DNA of 64,000 nt, taken from the NCBI RefSeq assembly GCF_026151205.1, contig NC_087080.1:5560797-5624796 (forward strand), read 5' to 3'. The notes under the pieces were generated by a model, which was not told the origin of the DNA, made no database searches, and saw nothing but the letters and a program-made list of their open reading frames with translations. The translations under genes and the position numbers were made by a program. The stretch comes from Bolinopsis microptera (Eukaryota; Ctenophora; Tentaculata; Lobata; Bolinopsidae). How positions within the stretch are numbered: the first letter of the stretch is position 1; the number at the start of each line of letters is the position of its first letter. Below are positions 63,892 through 64,000 of the stretch, in pieces.

Positions 63892-64000
63892 CTGAAGAAA
63901 GTTTAACATTATCGACCATAGATGTATTTATGATCATAATTTATGCGATATTAAAATAAGACGGACGAAAATGTTAATTTTATGCTAAAAACTAAAATGT
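63892..64000 (-). other. Probable intron or upstream part of the SLC22-type gene
   Basis: AT-rich sequence upstream of the proposed acceptor. If the ATG at 63937 were used instead, 63892-63937 would be coding. Confidence 0.4.

Overview
The window is animal nuclear DNA: AT-rich, with short GT-AG exons, long introns full of transposon debris, and three ciliary genes. I cannot name the species. A marine invertebrate, perhaps a non-bilaterian such as a hydrozoan or ctenophore, would fit the intronless GPCR, the Ly6-type gene, the RTE-like LINE and the signs of spliced-leader trans-splicing, but this is inference.

Layout. 1-309 is the 3' end of an unrecognised gene. 740-3893 is repeat-rich: a LINE endonuclease relic, three copies of a modular palindromic repeat and a G-rich MITE. 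From 4222 three ciliary genes run head to tail on the + strand: TMEM107 (4222-4641, transition zone), IFT22 (5217-6086, IFT-B small GTPase-like protein) and DYNC2H1 (6443-61893, heavy chain of the retrograde IFT motor, dynein-2). Gaps between them are 575 and 356 bp. Each start codon sits 2-7 nt after an AG acceptor, and a poly(A) signal lies about 42 nt before the DYNC2H1 acceptor. This is the signature of a polycistronic, trans-spliced unit and is the main discovery candidate.

DYNC2H1 could be followed completely. I place 53 coding exons with phase preserved at all 52 junctions, for about 4,255 residues. Exons 1-52 are short (78-327 bp), but the last exon is 5.3 kb and encodes about 42% of the protein, which points to 3'-biased intron loss. 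That exon carries three single-base frame disruptions.

The DYNC2H1 introns hold antisense genes and mobile elements: a rhodopsin-like GPCR with an in-frame TGA (intron 16), a 3.2-kb LINE with a 10-bp target duplication (intron 17), a tRNA-derived SINE with a 13-bp duplication (intron 20), a proline-rich single-exon gene and a GPI-anchored Ly6/uPAR-like gene (20-kb intron 30), a two-exon MYND-finger gene (intron 34), and a TTAA-flanked piggyBac-like element ending 14 nt before an acceptor AG (intron 45). Palindromes, MITEs and minisatellites fill much of the rest. At the right edge an SLC22-type transporter (62489-63891, minus strand, 5' exons outside the window) converges on DYNC2H1.
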